From Afifellaceae bacterium (GTDB taxonomy: Bacteria > Pseudomonadota > Alphaproteobacteria > Rhizobiales > Afifellaceae): 64,000 nt of DNA. The DNA lies in the NCBI GenBank assembly GCA_028281235.1, contig JANQKG010000031.1:33513-97512 (forward strand), read 5' to 3'. Shown here one piece after another: positions 7,523 through 18,460 of this stretch (its first letter is position 1; each line of letters starts with the position of its first letter). The notes below the pieces were generated by a model, which saw only the letters and a program-made list of their open reading frames with translations, was not told the origin of the DNA and did not search any database. The translations under genes were made by a program, and so were the position numbers.

Positions 7523-9454
7523 TTGAAACAGATTGGCCGCAAGCAGATAACGGCGATCGCATGGATGCTGCTGCTCGGCTGCGCCATCCTTGCGAGCGTG
7601 TTCATGCTCGGCCAGTTCGCCCTCAAGCGCATGTTGTCGGGCGATGCCGTCGCCACCGCGGAGATTTGGTCGCGCTCGCTCATCAAGGACGGAGCCGATC
7701 TTGAGGCGACGCTGGCCGGCGCCAGCAAGGACGCACTCGCTTCCACGCTGGACATCACCAATATCGACCGGCTCGTGCTCGTTTCGCCGAGCCACAAGCT
7801 GACCACGATCCACGGCGCGGAGTCCGCTGAAGAGCTGCGTCGAATCCTTGCCGGGGCCACCGGCGCCAACATGCCCGTCTACGCGCAACCGAGCGGCGCC
7901 TTCACGCTGGATTCCGTCAAATGGCCGAACCGCGCCTCCTACCATAGCTGGGTGCTCCTGCCGCCAGCCAGGGAAGGCGGCACGCGCCTGGCGGTGCGCG
8001 TCGACCAATCGCAGACCGCCGCGGACACGATTTCCGGCTTCGCTCGTGAGGTTCTGTTCAGCGGCGGCGTCGCCCTTATCACGTTCATCTCGTTCATGGC
8101 CGGCTTCAGCTACCGCCAGCGCCAGCTCTCCGCCGAGAACGCAGCCATTCGCTTTCTGGCGCTGCACGATGAGCTCACGGGCCTGCCAAATCGCAAGCAA
8201 TTTGAAGAGTTTATGGCGACCACATTCGCCAAGATCGAGCAGGAGGACCATAAGGCGGCGCTGTTCGTGCTTGATTTGGATGCTTTCAAGGCGGTCAACG
8301 ACACGCTCGGGCATCCGGTCGGCGACAGTCTGCTCAAGGCATGTGCCAGCCGGCTGAAGGCATCGCTCAGAAGCGGCGATATGCTCGCCCGGCTGTCCGG
8401 CGACGAGTTCGCCATCGTCGTCCCCAGAGTGGTCGATCCGGCCATGCTCGCGCCGCTTGCTGAGCGCGTCTTGAAGCTGCTCTCAAGTCCGTTCCGCGTT
8501 GACGGGCACGAGATCCAGATCGGCTGCTCCATCGGGTTGGCCGTCGCCCCAGACAATGGGGGCGATATCCCAACGCTGATGCGCAATGCCGATTTCGCCC
8601 TCTACCGCGCCAAGAGCGAGGGGCGTCGGACGTGGCGCTTCTTCGACCCGAAGATGGCGGAAGACCTGGAGAGCCGGCGCACGCTTGAGGACGGCCTGCG
8701 CCACGCTTTGGAGAACGATCATTTTCAGGTGCTCTATCAGCCGCAGGTGGAGCTCGCGACCGGGCGCACAGTGGGTTACGAGGCGATGCTGCGCTGGCGT
8801 CTGCCGGGCAAGGGGCTGGTGCCGGCGGCGGTGTTCGTATCGATCGCGGAGGAGACCGGGCTTGTCGTGCCGATCGGCGAATGGGTGATCCGCCAGGTCG
8901 CACGCGACTGCGCGCTGCTTCCCGCAAGATGCCGCGTCGCCATCAATCTTTCTGCACCGCAGCTGAAGCGCGACGGCTTCGACACCTTCATTCTTGAGAC
9001 GCTGAAGAGCCATCAAATCGATCCCGGCCGCATCGAGATTGAGGTGAACGAGACCATCCTCGGCCGCAACGAATCGCTGGCCTTCTCCCGCCTGGAAGCG
9101 ATTCGCGATGCCGGCTTGCGGATCGTGATGGACGCTTTCGGCGTCGGCGCCCTCAGCCTCGGCATGCTGTCGCGCTATTCCTTCGACAAGATCAAGATCG
9201 ACCGCTCCTTCCTGACGGAGAACGACGAGCAGAAGAGCGGTGCCGTCCTGGCGGCCGTCTGCAGCCTCGGCCATTCGCTCGGCTTCCGCGTCGCCGGCCA
9301 GGGCGTCGAGACGATCGAGCACGCACAGATCCTGCGCGCTGCCGGCTGTTCGGAGGCGCAGGGCTACTACTTCGCCGCCCCCATGCCGCTGGAGAAGCTT
9401 CTGGAGCAACACGAAGCAGCCTCGCAGAAGAAGAAGCTGGCCGCCGCCGGCTAG
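7523..9454 (+). CDS. Membrane-bound GGDEF-EAL paralogue with degraded EAL metal site
   Basis: This 643-residue protein has the same architecture as the gene before it: a helix at about 10-30, a sensor region, a helix at about 178-196, a GGDEF domain (about 210-375, signature SGDEF at 292-296) and an EAL domain (about 390-630). The EAL site is altered. The EAL triplet is Glu-Ala-Met (420-422), MDDFG has become MDAFG (Ala538), and AEGVE has become AGQGVE (Gln593). Asn475, Glu510 and Lys558 remain. Ala538 and Gln593 replace two acidic metal ligands, so I infer little or no phosphodiesterase activity and perhaps a cyclase or regulatory role. It starts at TTG and ends before a terminator shared with convergent pnp. 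Confidence 0.92.
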   Translation: MKQIGRKQITAIAWMLLLGCAILASVFMLGQFALKRMLSGDAVATAEIWSRSLIKDGADLEATLAGASKDALASTLDITNIDRLVLVSPSHKLTTIHGAESAEELRRILAGATGANMPVYAQPSGAFTLDSVKWPNRASYHSWVLLPPAREGGTRLAVRVDQSQTAADTISGFAREVLFSGGVALITFISFMAGFSYRQRQLSAENAAIRFLALHDELTGLPNRKQFEEFMATTFAKIEQEDHKAALFVLDLDAFKAVNDTLGHPVGDSLLKACASRLKASLRSGDMLARLSGDEFAIVVPRVVDPAMLAPLAERVLKLLSSPFRVDGHEIQIGCSIGLAVAPDNGGDIPTLMRNADFALYRAKSEGRRTWRFFDPKMAEDLESRRTLEDGLRHALENDHFQVLYQPQVELATGRTVGYEAMLRWRLPGKGLVPAAVFVSIAEETGLVVPIGEWVIRQVARDCALLPARCRVAINLSAPQLKRDGFDTFILETLKSHQIDPGRIEIEVNETILGRNESLAFSRLEAIRDAGLRIVMDAFGVGALSLGMLSRYSFDKIKIDRSFLTENDEQKSGAVLAAVCSLGHSLGFRVAGQGVETIEHAQILRAAGCSEAQGYYFAAPMPLEKLLEQHEAASQKKKLAAAG

Positions 9455-9480
9455 AACAAACCCAAAGGACACAAACGAAA

Positions 9481-9501
9481 AGGGCGCCGCTGAGGCGCCC
9501 T
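9481..9501 (-). terminator. Intrinsic terminator of pnp
   Basis: AGGGCGCC (9481-9488) and GGCGCCCT (9494-9501) form an 8-bp stem with loop GCTGA. Read on the minus strand, the stem is followed by TTTCGTTTGTGT, giving a U-rich tail after pnp. On the plus strand it may also stop transcripts of the GGDEF-EAL pair, with a weaker tail (TCGCATT). Confidence 0.8.
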
Positions 9502-9531
9502 TCGCATTGATTGATCAGTCGGCTAGAGGCG

Positions 9532-11673
9532 CTAAGCCGCGGCTTCGCCCTCGCCCTTGTCTTTCCGGGGAATCTCTTTGCCGGTCTCCTGATCGACCAC
9601 CTTCATGGAGAGGCGGACCTTGCCGCGATCATCGCTCCCCATGAACTTGACCCACACTTTGTCGCCTTCAGCGACGACATCCTTGACGTTCTGGACGCGC
9701 TGCGGCGCAAGCTGTGACACGTGGACCAGACCGTCACGCGGACCGAAGAAGTTTACGAACGCCCCGAAGTCGACGATCTTCACCACCGTGCCCTGGTAGA
9801 TCTGGCCGGGCTCCGGCTCTGCGGTGATGCCTTGAATCCACTTCATCGCCGCGCGAATGGATTCCGCATTGGCGGAGGCGACCTTCACGGTGCCGTCGTC
9901 GGAAATGTCGACCTTGGCGCCGGTCTTCTCCACGATCTCGCGGATGACCTTGCCGCCGGAGCCGATGACATCGCGGATCTTGTCGACCGGGATGTTGATC
10001 ACCTCAATGCGCGGCGCATGCTCGCCAAGCTCGGCGCGCGCCTCACCCAGCGCCTTGGCCATCTCGCCGAGAATATGCAGACGGCCGTCTTTCGCCTGGT
10101 TGAGCGCCACCTGCATGATCTCTTCGGTGATGCCCTGGATCTTGATGTCCATCTGCAGCGAGGTGACGCCCTTCTCCGTGCCGGCGACCTTGAAGTCCAT
10201 GTCGCCGAGATGGTCTTCGTCGCCGAGAATGTCGGAGAGGACCGCGAAGCGCTCGTCCTCCTTGATCAGCCCCATGGCGATGCCGGCCACCGGCGCCTTC
10301 AAGGGCACGCCGGCATCCATCAGCGACAGCGAGGTGCCGCAGACGGTCGCCATGGAGGACGAGCCGTTGGATTCCGTTATCTCCGAGACGACGCGCAGCG
10401 TGTACGGGAACTCATGCGCCGGCGGCAGAATCGGCCGCATCGCGCGCCACGCAAGCTTGCCGTGACCGATTTCGCGTCGGCCCGCGCCGCCCATGCGGCC
10501 GGTCTCGCCCACCGAGTAAGGCGGGAAATTGTAATGCAGCATGAAGGCCTCCTTGTAGGTGCCCTCAAGGCTGTCGATCATCTGCTCGTCCTCGCCGGTG
10601 CCAAGCGTGGCGACGACCAGCGCCTGCGTCTCGCCGCGCGTGAACAGCGCCGAGCCGTGCGTGCGCGGCAGGACGCCGGCCTCCGCCACGATCTGACGAA
10701 CCGTCGACAGGTCGCGGCCGTCGATGCGCTGTCCGTCATCGAGGATGCGGCCGCGCACGATGTCGCTCTCCAGCTTCTTGAAGAGATCGCCGACGATCTG
10801 CGGCGACGGCGCGTCCTCCGCGTCCGGCGGGCAAAGCGCCGCCTTCACCTTGTCCTTCACCGCGCGCACCGCGTCCTGGCGCTCGGTCTTGGCGGTGATC
10901 GTGTAGGCGTTGCCGAGCTCGTCGGCGGCGATCCCGCGAACTTGCTCGAAGAGCGCGGAGCGATCCTCCACGATGTGCTCGCGCGGCTCCTTGGCGGCGC
11001 GTTCCGCCAGACTGACGATGCCGTCGATCACCGGCTGGAAGCCGCGATGACCGAACATGACGGCGCCGAGCATGACGTCCTCAGAAAGCTCATGCGCTTC
11101 CGATTCCACCATCAGCACGGCGTCGGCCGTACCGGCCACCACCAGATCGAGCTGCGAATCCTTCACCTGGTCGACCAGCGGATTGAGCACATATTCGCCG
11201 TTGATGTAGCCGACGCGAGCGCCGCCGATCGGCCCCATGAAGGGCACGCCCGAAAGCGTCAGCGCCGCCGACGCGGCAACCATGGCGACGATATCGGGGT
11301 CGTTCTCCAGATCATGGGAGAGCACGGTGATGATGACCTGCGTGTCGTTCTTGTAGCCCGGCGCGAAAAGCGGCCGGATCGGCCGGTCGATAAGGCGCGA
11401 GGTCAGCGTCTCCTTCTCCGTCGGCCGGCCTTCGCGCTTGAAGAAGCCGCCGGGGATGCGGCCGGCTGCGAAGTATTTTTCCTGGTAGTTCACGGTGAGC
11501 GGGAAGAAGTCGAAGCCGGGCTTCGGCTCGTGCTCCGACACCACGGTGGCCAGCACCGCCGTCTCGCCATAAGTGGCGAGCACGGCGCCGTCGGCCTGAC
11601 GCGCCATACGGCCCGTCTCCAGAACGAGCTTCCGCCCGCCCCAGTCGATCTCGGATTTTTGAATGTCAAACAT
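9532..11673 (-). CDS. pnp: Polynucleotide phosphorylase
   Basis: This 713-residue 3'-5' exoribonuclease phosphorolytically degrades RNA and is a core degradosome-type enzyme. It contains two RNase PH domains, the linker all-helical domain, a KH domain ([19 protein letters not shown], about 555-575) and a C-terminal S1 domain ([18 protein letters not shown], about 620-690), ending in a charged tail. I chose the start at 11673 ([13 protein letters not shown]): it matches the family N-terminus and has AAAGGACG just upstream. A frame open to 11757 adds 28 residues that do not look like PNPase. It follows rpsO by about 170 bases, the usual order. Confidence 0.97.
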   Translation of the reverse strand: MFDIQKSEIDWGGRKLVLETGRMARQADGAVLATYGETAVLATVVSEHEPKPGFDFFPLTVNYQEKYFAAGRIPGGFFKREGRPTEKETLTSRLIDRPIRPLFAPGYKNDTQVIITVLSHDLENDPDIVAMVAASAALTLSGVPFMGPIGGARVGYINGEYVLNPLVDQVKDSQLDLVVAGTADAVLMVESEAHELSEDVMLGAVMFGHRGFQPVIDGIVSLAERAAKEPREHIVEDRSALFEQVRGIAADELGNAYTITAKTERQDAVRAVKDKVKAALCPPDAEDAPSPQIVGDLFKKLESDIVRGRILDDGQRIDGRDLSTVRQIVAEAGVLPRTHGSALFTRGETQALVVATLGTGEDEQMIDSLEGTYKEAFMLHYNFPPYSVGETGRMGGAGRREIGHGKLAWRAMRPILPPAHEFPYTLRVVSEITESNGSSSMATVCGTSLSLMDAGVPLKAPVAGIAMGLIKEDERFAVLSDILGDEDHLGDMDFKVAGTEKGVTSLQMDIKIQGITEEIMQVALNQAKDGRLHILGEMAKALGEARAELGEHAPRIEVINIPVDKIRDVIGSGGKVIREIVEKTGAKVDISDDGTVKVASANAESIRAAMKWIQGITAEPEPGQIYQGTVVKIVDFGAFVNFFGPRDGLVHVSQLAPQRVQNVKDVVAEGDKVWVKFMGSDDRGKVRLSMKVVDQETGKEIPRKDKGEGEAAA

Positions 11674-11806
11674 GGTTCGTCCTTTCAACGATCGGAAAGC
11701 AGGACGGGCCATGTGCAAGATGACGGGGTGCTGGCGGGCTGCGACTTCAGCACACAAGCAACCGGCGATCCTGCCATGGCCACTCCTACCGGATGGGCTT
11801 TTCTAG

Positions 11807-11832
11807 CGGGCGGCTCCTCAATCCTCCGCCCG
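11807..11832 (-). promoter_or_regulatory. Hairpin between rpsO and pnp
   Basis: CGGGCGG (11807-11813) and CCGCCCG (11826-11832) form a perfect 7-bp stem with a 12-base loop. No T-run follows on the minus strand, so it is not a strong terminator. In E. coli the same spacer holds a leaky terminator and an RNase III site that controls pnp. A similar processing or attenuation role here is inference. Confidence 0.45.
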
Positions 11833-11845
11833 TCGCGGAAACGCC

Positions 11846-12115
11846 TTAGCGGCGCAGCCCGAGCCGCGAAATGAGCGTCTGATAGCGCGCCGTATCCCTC
11901 GATTTCAGATAATCGAGCAGGCGCCGACGCTGGGAGACCAGCTTCAGCAAGCCACGCCGCGAATGGTTGTCCTTCGCGTGGCTCTTGAAGTGTTCGGTCA
12001 GGTTGGAAATCCGCTCCGAAAGAATGGCGACCTGAACTTCGGCCGAACCGGTGTCACCCTCTTTCGTGGCGTATTCCTTAATAAGCTCTTGCTTGCGATC
12101 AGCAGTGATCGACAT
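11846..12115 (-). CDS. rpsO: 30S ribosomal protein S15
   Basis: This 89-residue S15 protein binds 16S rRNA in the central domain and helps assemble the 30S platform. The family core is plain: [17 protein letters not shown] (20-36), [20 protein letters not shown] (51-70). The length is exactly that of the family. It lies 3 bases after truB and before pnp in the same direction. Confidence 0.98.
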   Translation of the reverse strand: MSITADRKQELIKEYATKEGDTGSAEVQVAILSERISNLTEHFKSHAKDNHSRRGLLKLVSQRRRLLDYLKSRDTARYQTLISRLGLRR

Positions 12116-12118
12116 CGT

Positions 12119-13084
12119 CTATCCTCTAAAGCTTCCTTCTCCGGGCCGATCACGACCGTCGGACAAATTGAACACACGCCTGGGATTGAAAGCGCCCTTG
12201 TCCACCTCGCCCAGCGCGACGGGCAACCCGCCGGAAATCGCATAGGCCGGTCCGGACATGACGGGCGCATCCCGTCCTCTCAAGATGACAGCCTGGCCTC
12301 GTCTGAGGCGGGCCGCATCCCGTTCGGTCATGGCAAGCGCCGGGATGCCGTCCAGCGCCGTCGCAACCGAAAGCAACGCCTCCCCGGCAAAGCCGCCGGA
12401 AGGCCCCGCCTTATCGCGCAAGTCGCTGAGATTTTCCAGCGAAATTATCTGCTCTTCGCCGAACGGGCCGACCGCCAAGCGGCGGAGCGCTACCACATGG
12501 CCATACGATCCAAGCCGTCGGCCCATGTCGCGCGCCAAGGCCCGCACATAGGCGCCCTTGCCGCACTCCGCCTCAAAGATTGCGTGATCCGGATCGGGGC
12601 GTTCCACGAGGTGCAGATTGTGAACGGCGATCTCGCGCGCCTCCAGCACCACCTCCTCGCCGTCACGCGCCAAATCGTAGGCGCGCTCGCCGGAAATCTT
12701 GACGGCGGAGAAGCGCGGCGGAACCTGCATGATGTTGCCGGTGAAATCGGGCAGGATCTCGCGGATCGCCGCCTCATCCGGGCGTTGATCGGAGGTCGCC
12801 ACGGCGTCGCTTTCCGCATCGTCCGTCGCCGTCTCCGCGCCCCAACGGACGGTGAAGCGGTAAAGCTTGCGCCCATCCATGACATTGGCGACGGTCTTGG
12901 TCGCCTCGCCCAGCGCGATCGGCAGGCAACCCGAGGCAAGCGGATCGAGCGTGCCCGCATGCCCCGCCTTGGCCGCCTGGAAGAGCCGTTTCACACGCGC
13001 CACGGCCTCCGTGGAGGTCATGCCGACCGGCTTGTCGAGGACGAGCCAGCCGTCGACCTTGCGGCCTTTTGCGCGCCGCGCCAT
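12119..13084 (-). CDS. truB: tRNA pseudouridine(55) synthase TruB
   Basis: This 321-residue enzyme makes pseudouridine 55 in the T loop of tRNAs. The catalytic motif AGHAGTLDPLASG gives the nucleophile Asp47. A conserved N-terminal block (GWLVLDKPVGMTSTEAV) and the C-terminal PUA-like segment are present. Its ATG overlaps the TGA of rbfA as TGATG (13082-13086), suggesting translational coupling. Confidence 0.97.
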   Translation of the reverse strand: MARRAKGRKVDGWLVLDKPVGMTSTEAVARVKRLFQAAKAGHAGTLDPLASGCLPIALGEATKTVANVMDGRKLYRFTVRWGAETATDDAESDAVATSDQRPDEAAIREILPDFTGNIMQVPPRFSAVKISGERAYDLARDGEEVVLEAREIAVHNLHLVERPDPDHAIFEAECGKGAYVRALARDMGRRLGSYGHVVALRRLAVGPFGEEQIISLENLSDLRDKAGPSGGFAGEALLSVATALDGIPALAMTERDAARLRRGQAVILRGRDAPVMSGPAYAISGGLPVALGEVDKGAFNPRRVFNLSDGRDRPGEGSFRG

Positions 13085-13503
13085 CAGTCGCTGCCTTCCG
13101 CCTTCGACGCACCGACAAGATCGCGCGCCACTTCAGGCGACTTCAGCAGTTGATCGATACGGCTGTCATCGTCGAAGCGCGTATCCAGGCGGAACTTTAA
13201 GTCGGGCATATACTTCATCTGCTTCAGCGCCGGCGCGATGCGGCCGCGCAGGAAACGGGCCTGCGCGTTGAGCTGATCGATCAATGCGTCCGGCTCGTCA
13301 TTCGCCAGCGGTGCCACAAGCACCGTTGCATGTTTGAGATCGGCCGACATGCGCACTTCCGCGACGGAAAGAAGCACACCATCAAACGCGGTCCCCGCTT
13401 CGCCACGGGCGAAGAGTTCCGCCAGCGCATGGCGAACAAGCTCGCCGACACGCAACTGGCGTTGCGAGGGCTGGCCGGAACGTTGAGACGCAAAGCGGGA
13501 CAT
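13084..13503 (-). CDS. rbfA: Ribosome-binding factor A
   Basis: This 139-residue KH-like factor binds the immature 30S subunit and is needed for 16S rRNA 5'-end maturation. The core RQLRVGELVRHALAELFARG and the segment VRMSADLKHATVLVAPL are typical. It lies between infB and truB, 102 bases from infB, and its stop overlaps the truB start by one base. Confidence 0.96.
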   Translation of the reverse strand: MSRFASQRSGQPSQRQLRVGELVRHALAELFARGEAGTAFDGVLLSVAEVRMSADLKHATVLVAPLANDEPDALIDQLNAQARFLRGRIAPALKQMKYMPDLKFRLDTRFDDDSRIDQLLKSPEVARDLVGASKAEGSD

Positions 13504-13605
13504 CCGCCAATCACCAAAAGTCCATACGAATCTGAGTCTTATCGATAGAGCCGGTGTCTCCGGAAAGGCGGAGACGGCCCGGCCCGCGCGGTACGACGGA
13601 CGCGC

Positions 13606-16149
13606 CTAAAGCGACCGCGCGATCTCCTCCACGCGGTAGCACTCGATGACGTCGCCGACGCGCATGTCTTCGTATTTCTCAAAGGCCATACCGCATTCCT
13701 GCCCGCCGGGCACTTCGCGTACCTCGTCCTTGAAGCGCTTCAAGGTGGAGAGCTTGCCTTCGTGGATCACGACGTCGTCGCGGATGAGGCGCACGCCGGC
13801 CCCGCGCTCCACTTTACCTTCGCTCACCCGACAGCCGGCCACCTTGCCGACCTTGGAAATGTTGAAGATTTCCAGAATCTCCGCATTGCCCAGGAACGTC
13901 TCGCGCCGCTCCGGCGACAACAGGCCAGACATCGCCTGTTTGATGTCGTCCACCAGGTCGTAGATGATGTTGTAGTAGCGGATCTCGATGCCTTCGCGCT
14001 CCGCTGCATTGCGTGCCTGGGCATTGGCGCGCACGTTGAAGCCGAGGATCGGCGCCTCCGAGGCGGAAGCGAGGCTCACGTCGGATTCGGTAATGCCGCC
14101 CACGCCGGCATGCATGATCTGCGCGGCGACCTCGTCAGTGCCGAGCTTGTCGAGCGCCTGCACGATCGCTTCCACCGAGCCCTGAACGTCGCCCTTGATG
14201 ACGATGGGGAAGAGCTGCTTGCCCTGCACCTGCAGGCGGCTCATCATCTGCTCCAGCGAGCCGCGCGCGCCGGCGGCCGACGCCGCCATCTGCTCGCGGC
14301 GGAGGTTCTGCCGGTATTCTGTGACTTCGCGGGCGCGCGCCTCGGTCTCAACGACGCCGAGGCGATCACCAGCCTCCGGCGTTGCCTGAAAGCCGAGCAC
14401 TTCGGCCGGCGTCGACGGACCGGCTTCGCGCACCTGCTCGCCGAGATCGTTGATCAGCGCCCTGACGCGGCCCCATTCCGCCCCGGCGACGACGATGTCG
14501 CCCACATGGAGCGTGCCGCGCTGCACCAGGACGGTGGCGACCGGACCACGCCCGCGATCGAGCTGCGCCTCCACCACGATGCCCTCCGCCGGACGCTCCG
14601 GATTGGCCTGCAGGTTGAGGATTTCCGACTGCAGCAGAATAGCCTCAAGCAGCTTGTCGAGGTTGGTCTGCTTGAGCGCGGAGACTTCCACTTCAAGCGT
14701 CTCACCGCCCATGGATTCCACGACGATCTCGTGCTGCAGCAATTCCGTGCGCACCTTGTTGGGGTCGGCGCCGGCGACATCGATCTTGTTGATCGCCACG
14801 ATCAGCGGCACGCCTGCGGCGCGCGCGTGATTGATAGATTCCACCGTCTGCGGCATGACCCCGTCATCGGCAGCAACGACCAGAATGGCGATATCGGTCG
14901 CCTGCGCGCCGCGCGCCCGCATGGCGGTGAACGCCTCGTGGCCCGGCGTGTCGATGAACGAAATCTTCTGTCCGTTCTGCTCAACCTGATAGGCGCCGAT
15001 ATGCTGGGTGATGCCGCCGGCCTCCGTCGACACGACGTTGGCGGCGCGGATGGCGTCAAGCAGCGACGTCTTGCCGTGATCGACATGGCCCATGATGGTC
15101 ACGACCGGCGGGCGCGGCTTCAGCGTTTCCGGCGCGTCGGGCCGGTCGAACAGGCCCTCCTCCACGTCGGAGGCGGCGACGCGGCGCACATTGTGGCCCA
15201 TCTCCTCCGCCACAAGCTGCGCCGTGTCGGCATCCAGCACGTCGGTGATCTTGACCATCTGGCCGGACTTCATCAGGAGCCGAATGACATCGACGGCGCG
15301 CTCCGCCATGCGGTTGGCGAGCTCCTGCACGGTGATCGCCTCCGGGATCACAACGTCGCGGACGATCTTCTCCTGCGGCGGCGAGAAGCCGTGAAGTTGA
15401 CGCTTCTCCTTCTCGCGCCGGCGGCGCACGGACGCGAGCGAGCGCTCCCGCTCGTCCGCCGCATCAAGCGCGTTGGTGACGGTCAGACGGCCGCGTCGCC
15501 GTTCGCCGGGCGCCGCTTTGGTGCGCGTCGGCTTGGGCAGTTCAACGCGGCGCTGCCTCAGGCGCGCATCCGCCGCAGCCGGCGTCGCCGGCCGCTGTGC
15601 AGCCGCCGGCTTCTCCTCTTCGCCGAGCCGCCGCCGCGCTTCTTCCTCCGAGCGCCGGCGCGCCTCGTCTTCGGCATTCTTGCGGGCTTCCTCTTCCGCC
15701 TGGCGGCGCTCCGCCTCCTCGCGCTCGCGGGCCTGCTGCTCTTCTTCCTCAGCACGGCGGACCGCCTCGACCTCAGCCTGGCGACGTTCCTCCGCCTCGC
15801 GAACCCGCGCTTCGCTGAGCGCCTGCTTGCGGGCGTCCTGTTCCTCGTCGGTGAGCGTGCGCAGCACCATGCCGGCGCCGCGCGACCGCCCGGTCTGCTG
15901 CTGCGCCTGATCCTCCGCCGGCTTGCGGCGCGCCGTTGTGCGCGGGCGCGCTGCTTCCGCCTTCGGCTCTTCTGCCGGTGCGGCCGCGTCGGCGCCGGGG
16001 CTGGTCACACGGCGGCGCTTCTTCTCCACCACCACGGCCTTGGTCCGGCCGCCGGAGAAGCTCTGGCGCACAGTATCGGTGTCGCGCTTCAGCGACAGCG
16101 TCTTGCGCCCGACGCGCAGCGTCTTGTCCTTACTGGTCGTATCACTCAT
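13606..16149 (-). CDS. infB: Translation initiation factor IF-2
   Basis: This 847-residue GTPase delivers fMet-tRNA to the 30S subunit. The N-terminal 250 residues or so are highly charged, with a long Glu/Arg/Ala coiled-coil-like stretch (about 105-185) typical of IF-2. The G domain begins near residue 350 with [15 protein letters not shown], followed by DTPGHEAF and NKIDV. The C-terminal beta-barrel and fMet-tRNA binding domains follow. Its start overlaps the end of the YlxR gene by 8 bases. Confidence 0.98.
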   Translation of the reverse strand: MSDTTSKDKTLRVGRKTLSLKRDTDTVRQSFSGGRTKAVVVEKKRRRVTSPGADAAAPAEEPKAEAARPRTTARRKPAEDQAQQQTGRSRGAGMVLRTLTDEEQDARKQALSEARVREAEERRQAEVEAVRRAEEEEQQAREREEAERRQAEEEARKNAEDEARRRSEEEARRRLGEEEKPAAAQRPATPAAADARLRQRRVELPKPTRTKAAPGERRRGRLTVTNALDAADERERSLASVRRRREKEKRQLHGFSPPQEKIVRDVVIPEAITVQELANRMAERAVDVIRLLMKSGQMVKITDVLDADTAQLVAEEMGHNVRRVAASDVEEGLFDRPDAPETLKPRPPVVTIMGHVDHGKTSLLDAIRAANVVSTEAGGITQHIGAYQVEQNGQKISFIDTPGHEAFTAMRARGAQATDIAILVVAADDGVMPQTVESINHARAAGVPLIVAINKIDVAGADPNKVRTELLQHEIVVESMGGETLEVEVSALKQTNLDKLLEAILLQSEILNLQANPERPAEGIVVEAQLDRGRGPVATVLVQRGTLHVGDIVVAGAEWGRVRALINDLGEQVREAGPSTPAEVLGFQATPEAGDRLGVVETEARAREVTEYRQNLRREQMAASAAGARGSLEQMMSRLQVQGKQLFPIVIKGDVQGSVEAIVQALDKLGTDEVAAQIMHAGVGGITESDVSLASASEAPILGFNVRANAQARNAAEREGIEIRYYNIIYDLVDDIKQAMSGLLSPERRETFLGNAEILEIFNISKVGKVAGCRVSEGKVERGAGVRLIRDDVVIHEGKLSTLKRFKDEVREVPGGQECGMAFEKYEDMRVGDVIECYRVEEIARSL

Positions 16150-16825
16150 TCATCATTTCCCGCGGCGCGGCCGCTCCAATCCCCGTGACAGCGCCATCGG
16201 CGCTGTCATAGTTGCGCAGGCGGTTGGCCGCCTCCACGAAACTTCTGCCAGCCGGGCCCTGGAGCACGGCAGCATGTATCACATCCGCGCGGCCGATTGC
16301 CAAACCCATTTCCTCTGAAGCAAAAAGACGGATAACGGGCACCGGCACGTGATCGCCATAGCGCCGGCGGAGCGCCTGGCCGATCTTGCGCTGTCCGTCC
16401 TCCGCCGCATCGGCTGCAACGAGCACGGCCGCCAGCTCCTGACGCCCGATCGCCGCTTCGGTCTTGGCGAAACCGGCGACCATTGCGCCGGCGCGGCGGG
16501 CAAGGCCGAGCCGGCCCAGCGCAGCCTCCCTGAGCCGCGCGGCGACCTGGGCCGCCAGATCGGCCGGCGGCCTGACGGGCTGCTTCAAGGCCCGCTGGAA
16601 CACGTTGCGCTTCACCGCCTCCGCCACCAGGGCGCGATCGGCCGTAAGCCACATGCCGCGGCCCGGCAGCCTTGCCTTCAAATCGGCCAGGACGGCCCCA
16701 TCCGGCGCCGCGACGAAGCGGATGAGCTGACGCTCCGGACGCACCTCGCGTGTGACCGCGCACATGCGCGTGCGGCCTTCGCGGCGCCTGCTTCCGGCGC
16801 TGATCTCCGCAGCAATACCCGTCAA
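16142..16825 (-). CDS. YlxR (DUF448) RNA-binding protein with L7Ae-like C-terminal region
   Basis: This 227-residue protein sits between nusA and infB, the standard place for YlxR. The N-terminal DUF448 domain has [19 protein letters not shown] (20-38) and LPGRGMWL, a nucleic-acid-binding fold. The second half (about 100-200, [21 protein letters not shown]) resembles the L7Ae-like extension found in alphaproteobacterial members. The best start is a TTG at 16825, which overlaps the nusA stop as TTGA and has GGAGG 10 bases upstream. The exact role in the transcription/translation operon is not established. Confidence 0.9.
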   Translation of the reverse strand: MTGIAAEISAGSRRREGRTRMCAVTREVRPERQLIRFVAAPDGAVLADLKARLPGRGMWLTADRALVAEAVKRNVFQRALKQPVRPPADLAAQVAARLREAALGRLGLARRAGAMVAGFAKTEAAIGRQELAAVLVAADAAEDGQRKIGQALRRRYGDHVPVPVIRLFASEEMGLAIGRADVIHAAVLQGPAGRSFVEAANRLRNYDSADGAVTGIGAAAPREMMNE

Positions 16826-18435
16826 ACGGCAGCCGCCTCCTCTTCGCCTTCAGCCGTCTCTTCTTCCTCCGCCGGCGGGGCGAGATCAGCTTCGGTGACA
16901 ATGCCGGCCTTCAACCGCGCCGCCATGACGATCTCCTCCGCCTCCTGCCGGGAGACCTCAAAGCCCGACAGCACGCCGTCATAGCGCACGCTCTCGCCGT
17001 CCTTGCGCTCCACCCAGCCGACGAGATCGTCGGTGGCGCAATAGGCCAGGTCCTCCAGCGTCTTGATGTCCTCTTTGCCGAGCGCCACCATCATCGCCGT
17101 CGTGATGCCGGGGATGTCCCGCACCTCATCGGCGACGCCGAGCTTCTTGCGCTCCTCGTCCTGCTCCGCCTCCAGCTTCTCCAGATATTCGCGCGCCCGC
17201 GTCTGCAATTCTTCCGCGGTCTCCTCGTCGAAGCCTTCGATGGACGCCACCTCGTCAAGCTCGACAAAGGCGACATCGTCGATCGTGGCAAAGCCCTCAG
17301 ACGCCAGGAGCTGGCCGACCATCTCATCGACGTCGAGCGCATCAACGAAGAGCTGCGTGCGATCCTGGAATTCCTTCTGGCGGCGCTCCGATTCCTCGTC
17401 CTCCGTCAGGATGTCGATATCCCAACCGGTGAGCTGCGAGGCGAGCCGCACATTCTGGCCGCGTCGGCCGATCGCCAGCGACAATTGATCGTCAGGCACG
17501 ACGACCTCGATGCGCTCCGCGTCTTCGTCAAGCACGACCTTGGCGACCTCCGCCGGCTGCAGCGAGTTGACGATGAATGTCGCCGCGTCATGGTTCCACG
17601 GGATGATGTCGATGCGCTCGCCGGCGAGCTCGCCAACCACCGCCTGCACGCGACTGCCGCGCATGCCGACGCACGCGCCCACCGGATCGATGGAGGTGTC
17701 GCGCGACACGACCGCAATCTTGGCGCGGCTGCCAGGGTCGCGCGCCACCGATTTGATCTCGATGATGCCGTCGTAGATTTCCGGCACTTCCATGGTGAAG
17801 AGCTTCGCCATGAATTGCGGATGCGTGCGCGACAGAAAGATCTGCGGCCCGCGCTGCTCGCGACGCACGTCGTAGACATAGGCGCGCACGCGGTCGCCGT
17901 AGCGGAAGGTCTCGCGCGGGATCATCTCGTCGCGGCGAATGATCGCCTCGCCGCGCCCGAGATCGACGACCACATTGCCGTATTCCACCCGCTTCACGGT
18001 GCCGTTGACGATCTCGCCGATGCGATCCTTGTAATCCTCGTATTGCCGGTCACGCTCCGCCTCGCGCACCTTCTGCATGATGACCTGCTTGGCCGATTGC
18101 GCGGCGATGCGGCCATATTCCAGCGGCGGCAGCGGCTCGGAGATGAAATCGCCGACCTGCGCGGCGGGATTGCGCAGCCGCGCATCCTCCACATTGATCT
18201 GCGCGGCGGGCTCGTCCACGACCTCCACGACTTCCAGCAGACGCTGCAGGCGGATGTCGCCGGTCTTCTCGTCGATCTCCGCGCGGACATCCGTCTCCAC
18301 GCCGTAGCGCGACTTGGCCGCCTTCTGGATGGCGTCCTCCATGGCGGTGATGACGATCGTTCGATCGATCGACTTCTCCCGCGCCACCGCATCGGCGATC
18401 TGCAGAAGTTCCAGCCTGTTTGCACTGACAGCCAT
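16822..18435 (-). CDS. nusA: Transcription termination/antitermination protein NusA
   Basis: This 537-residue elongation factor binds RNA polymerase and nascent RNA. In order it shows the N-terminal polymerase-binding domain (MAVSANRLELLQIADAVARE), an S1 domain (about 135-200), two KH domains (about 230-345, with VGACVGMRGSRVQAV and LAIGRRGQNVRLA), and a C-terminal helix-hairpin-helix region with an acidic tail. I start at 18435. A frame extending to 18525 adds residues not seen in NusA. It follows rimP by 25 bases and overlaps the next gene by 4. Confidence 0.97.
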   Translation of the reverse strand: MAVSANRLELLQIADAVAREKSIDRTIVITAMEDAIQKAAKSRYGVETDVRAEIDEKTGDIRLQRLLEVVEVVDEPAAQINVEDARLRNPAAQVGDFISEPLPPLEYGRIAAQSAKQVIMQKVREAERDRQYEDYKDRIGEIVNGTVKRVEYGNVVVDLGRGEAIIRRDEMIPRETFRYGDRVRAYVYDVRREQRGPQIFLSRTHPQFMAKLFTMEVPEIYDGIIEIKSVARDPGSRAKIAVVSRDTSIDPVGACVGMRGSRVQAVVGELAGERIDIIPWNHDAATFIVNSLQPAEVAKVVLDEDAERIEVVVPDDQLSLAIGRRGQNVRLASQLTGWDIDILTEDEESERRQKEFQDRTQLFVDALDVDEMVGQLLASEGFATIDDVAFVELDEVASIEGFDEETAEELQTRAREYLEKLEAEQDEERKKLGVADEVRDIPGITTAMMVALGKEDIKTLEDLAYCATDDLVGWVERKDGESVRYDGVLSGFEVSRQEAEEIVMAARLKAGIVTEADLAPPAEEEETAEGEEEAAAV

Positions 18436-18460
18436 TTGCCTCAGCTCCGTTGACGTAGAT

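Noticed and set aside
9721..11874. Long plus-strand open frame (717 codons) opposite pnp
   Set aside because: It lies antisense to a fully conserved pnp. Its composition (His, Asp, Arg rich, low in hydrophobic order) is typical of the mirrored frame of a GC-rich gene, and it matches no family.
13762..16188. Long plus-strand open frame (808 codons) opposite infB
   Set aside because: It is a shadow of the infB codon pattern. The infB frame has all GTPase motifs, and this one has none of any family.
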